This document shows positions 62,046-64,000 of a DNA stretch of 64,000 nucleotides, piece by piece. Within the stretch, counting starts at the first letter, position 1, and the number at the start of each line of letters is the position of its first letter. Source of the stretch: Macrobrachium rosenbergii (taxonomy: Eukaryota > Arthropoda > Malacostraca > Decapoda > Palaemonidae); NCBI RefSeq assembly GCF_040412425.1, contig NC_089795.1, positions 76,677,663-76,741,662 on the forward strand, read 5' to 3'. The notes beneath the pieces are model-generated. The model had not been told where the DNA came from. It made no database searches and worked only from the letters and a program-made list of their open reading frames with translations. A program made the position numbers and the translations under genes.

Positions 62046-62910
62046 GATGCTTAAGTAGTGCGAGTTTGGTAACAATCCAAAAATAGTGATGATAAATGTG
62101 GTTTGACTCACTCGCATTTTTCGTAAGACAACTACTTCAAATTCAAACGATTCTTAAAGAGGAAACCACTGAACCGAAACATATTTGTGCTACTATAAAT
62201 ATTCTGTAGCAAAATATGAAAATATTTTGCTAAATCATGGTAACTCTGCTTGTGTTTGTGTTTTTGTGCTTTGCTAATATTTGACTTCAAGATTAGCATG
62301 AATGACCATAGTATAACAATTCTACATCACTCGTCCCAGGGCAACTTTAACACATTACCCCTCTCAAGGAGGGTCAAAACAATTTTGAGTGTCTTGAGAA
62401 AGTAAAATGTACCCAAATTTACATCCACGAGCTGAGGAAGTTTATTCAAATTCCAGGCACAGGGGAACAACTGGGGCTGGTACAAAATAATGCATAACTT
62501 TTCAAATAGGAAAATACCGAAAGTATTTTCAGAATATTGCCACAACACCAACAAATAAAAATTAAAAATGCGATCTAAGACAAGATACTGCACTAACCGA
62601 GTGAAAGGCTGAATAAATTAACGTAATCCTCCAAAATTTCTAAAATCTTGAGGCAAAACAGACGATGTTGTCTTCTTAAATATACACTATGAGAACTTTA
62701 GGTTACTTGCATATTTCTCTGCATATTTCTCTTCAGTTTAAAAAACTAAGAATTATCTTCAATCTTCAAAGCCATCAAGCATTTTCCAGCACGCGCCTCA
62801 TGAACGACCATGTTTTTGCTCTGACAGGTGGTGCCTTTGGAGATAGAAATCTCTGTGGCAGGAGAGAATAGTACCCTACTGGCCTGCTGCTTCGCAGCGT
62901 GTTATATTCG
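62046..62910. other. No feature recognised
   Basis: No gene is supported; the minus-strand frame at 62327-62593 has no recognisable motif. Confidence 0.5.
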
Positions 62911-63110
62911 CCTATCTTGACCCTACGAAACCTCTCACACTGATATATTACAGCAATTACTAAATGAATTAATTAAATAAACTGGATACTTCCCTGCATA
63001 ACGACATAAATCAACCAGCATGTTTGATTGACACTCAAGCAAAAACTTCCTTTAGAAGTTTCACTTCATTTTACCAGGAATGGGATACAACGATTATGCT
63101 AAGCAAGTAA
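62911..63110 (+). repeat. Direct duplication, first copy (~200 bp)
   Basis: CCTATCTTGACCCTACGAAA to GATTATGCTAAGCAAGTAA is repeated at 63807-64000 with substitutions and small indels; I judge identity by eye at somewhat under 90%. There is no coding signal. Confidence 0.95.
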
Positions 63111-63806
63111 CAGAATAATGTGATTAGCCGAAATTGTCAATGAAAAAAAATGTTATTACGATCATAAGAATAGTTTCGAAATCGTCTTCAAATGAGAACG
63201 CTTGACCGCCCCCCCACCCCTTCTTTTTTCGAACAGGAAATTCCACTGGAATGAAAGGGTTACCTTTTGTGACCAGCTAAATCCCACCTCTGGCGTGACG
63301 AATGAGACAACATAAATGCAACAAAATGCTTTCAACAAAAGAGCCTCACTGAGTCCAGTATGCAGGAGATCTGATAATGAAACTTACGTGCTATATTGTT
63401 ATGCATATTTTTTTGGGATGGCCTTTCGCAATCATCCGCTCAGGGAATTCTCTCATAGGACGTCCGACCGCTGGCTACAGTTAAATTACACATGAAAGAA
63501 ATAACACAAGTTTCATCTTTAATTGTCTTTATGATTTTTCGTTATTTCCTTAATGATTTCCAAAAGTAACGTTATAGGTCCTCGTGAAAACAATATCATT
63601 AAGATTTTATTTTAGCAATGGAATAATTTTACGACTGGATATGCACATCTGAGGCGACTAAAATATTCAAATACAGTATTTGGCCAGAAAAATATTCATA
63701 TCGTAGCAATGATAAAATTTGAACACGCCAAAATACACAGGATGGATGAATATTAAATGTTGTCGATGCTACATTTGTAAGTAAGTATTTTTTGTATTGA
63801 TGTTTG
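63111..63806. other. Spacer between the two duplicate copies
   Basis: No feature is recognised; a C-rich run (CCGCCCCCCCACCCC) lies at about 63207-63221. Confidence 0.5.
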
Positions 63807-64000
63807 CCTATCTTGACGCTACGAAACCTCTCACGCTGCTGTTACAGCAATTACTTAATGAATTACATAAACAGGATATTTCCCTGCATAACTCCACAAA
63901 TTAACCAGCACGTTTGATTGACACTCAAGCAAAAACTCCCTCCAGAAGTTTCACTTCATTTTGTCAGGAATGGGATACAACGATTATGCTAAGCAACTAA
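63807..64000 (+). repeat. Direct duplication, second copy (runs to the window end)
   Basis: Starts CCTATCTTGACGCTACGAAA and continues to GATTATGCTAAGCAACTAA at the last base, so the copy may extend beyond the window. The period is ~896 bp. Confidence 0.95.

Overview
The window looks like non-coding DNA from a large, AT-rich, repeat-saturated animal genome. The best guess is a decapod crustacean, and a caridean or palaemonid shrimp is plausible. This rests on the very high density of long (TA)n, (GA)n, (AAT)n and (CA)n arrays, on non-LTR retrotransposon debris of invertebrate type, and on several dispersed repeat families that resemble ones I remember from shrimp sequences. The species assignment is inference from memory; no search was run. 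I found no intact protein-coding host gene, no rRNA, no intact tRNA and no CRISPR. Nearly all long open frames are read-through of microsatellites (poly-Tyr/Ile, poly-Asn, poly-Ser/Leu) or chance frames in AT-rich DNA.

Layout. 0-3 kb: a CCCATA-type minisatellite, a G-rich tract and (TA)n arrays. 3.1-3.5 kb and 8.4-8.9 kb: two plus-strand copies of a ~400-bp multi-hairpin dispersed repeat, with a third, inverted copy at 39.1-39.5 kb. 9.6-10.7 kb: a decayed LINE endonuclease region. 11.7-12.9 kb: the frameshifted 3' half of a CR1/Jockey-type LINE, with reverse transcriptase motifs, C-terminal region and 3' UTR. 13-26 kb: mostly featureless AT-rich DNA with microsatellites, two SINE-like elements and two local tandem repeats (40-bp and ~147-bp units). 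26.6-29.1 kb: three fold-back modules next to (TA)n or (AAT)n arrays, plus a ~92-bp tandem repeat. The fold-backs carry motifs arranged like hammerhead-ribozyme cores. 30-44 kb: largely featureless, with a tRNA-derived SINE (33.2 kb), a second SINE-like element (37.5 kb) and the inverted multi-hairpin copy. 44.2-45.1 kb: a cluster of (TA)n arrays, a fold-back, a hairpin and a ~256-bp MITE with a TTAA at its left end. 47.1-47.5 kb (minus) and 61.8-62.0 kb (plus): two remnants of the C-terminal end of one LINE family. 50.8-51.1 kb: a tandem pair of tRNA-like SINE fragments. 52.8-53.1 kb: a SINE-like element with perfect 14-bp target-site duplications. 62.9-64 kb: a ~200-bp direct duplication running off the window end.

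There is no operon or pathway here. The content is mobile-element biology: autonomous LINE fragments, non-autonomous SINEs bounded by target-site duplications that LINE machinery probably mobilised, a DNA-transposon-derived MITE, and fold-back elements that may derive from Penelope-like retroelements. Background microsatellite expansion covers the rest. The most interesting material is the set of fold-back modules with hammerhead-like cores and the multi-hairpin repeat family with one covarying stem.
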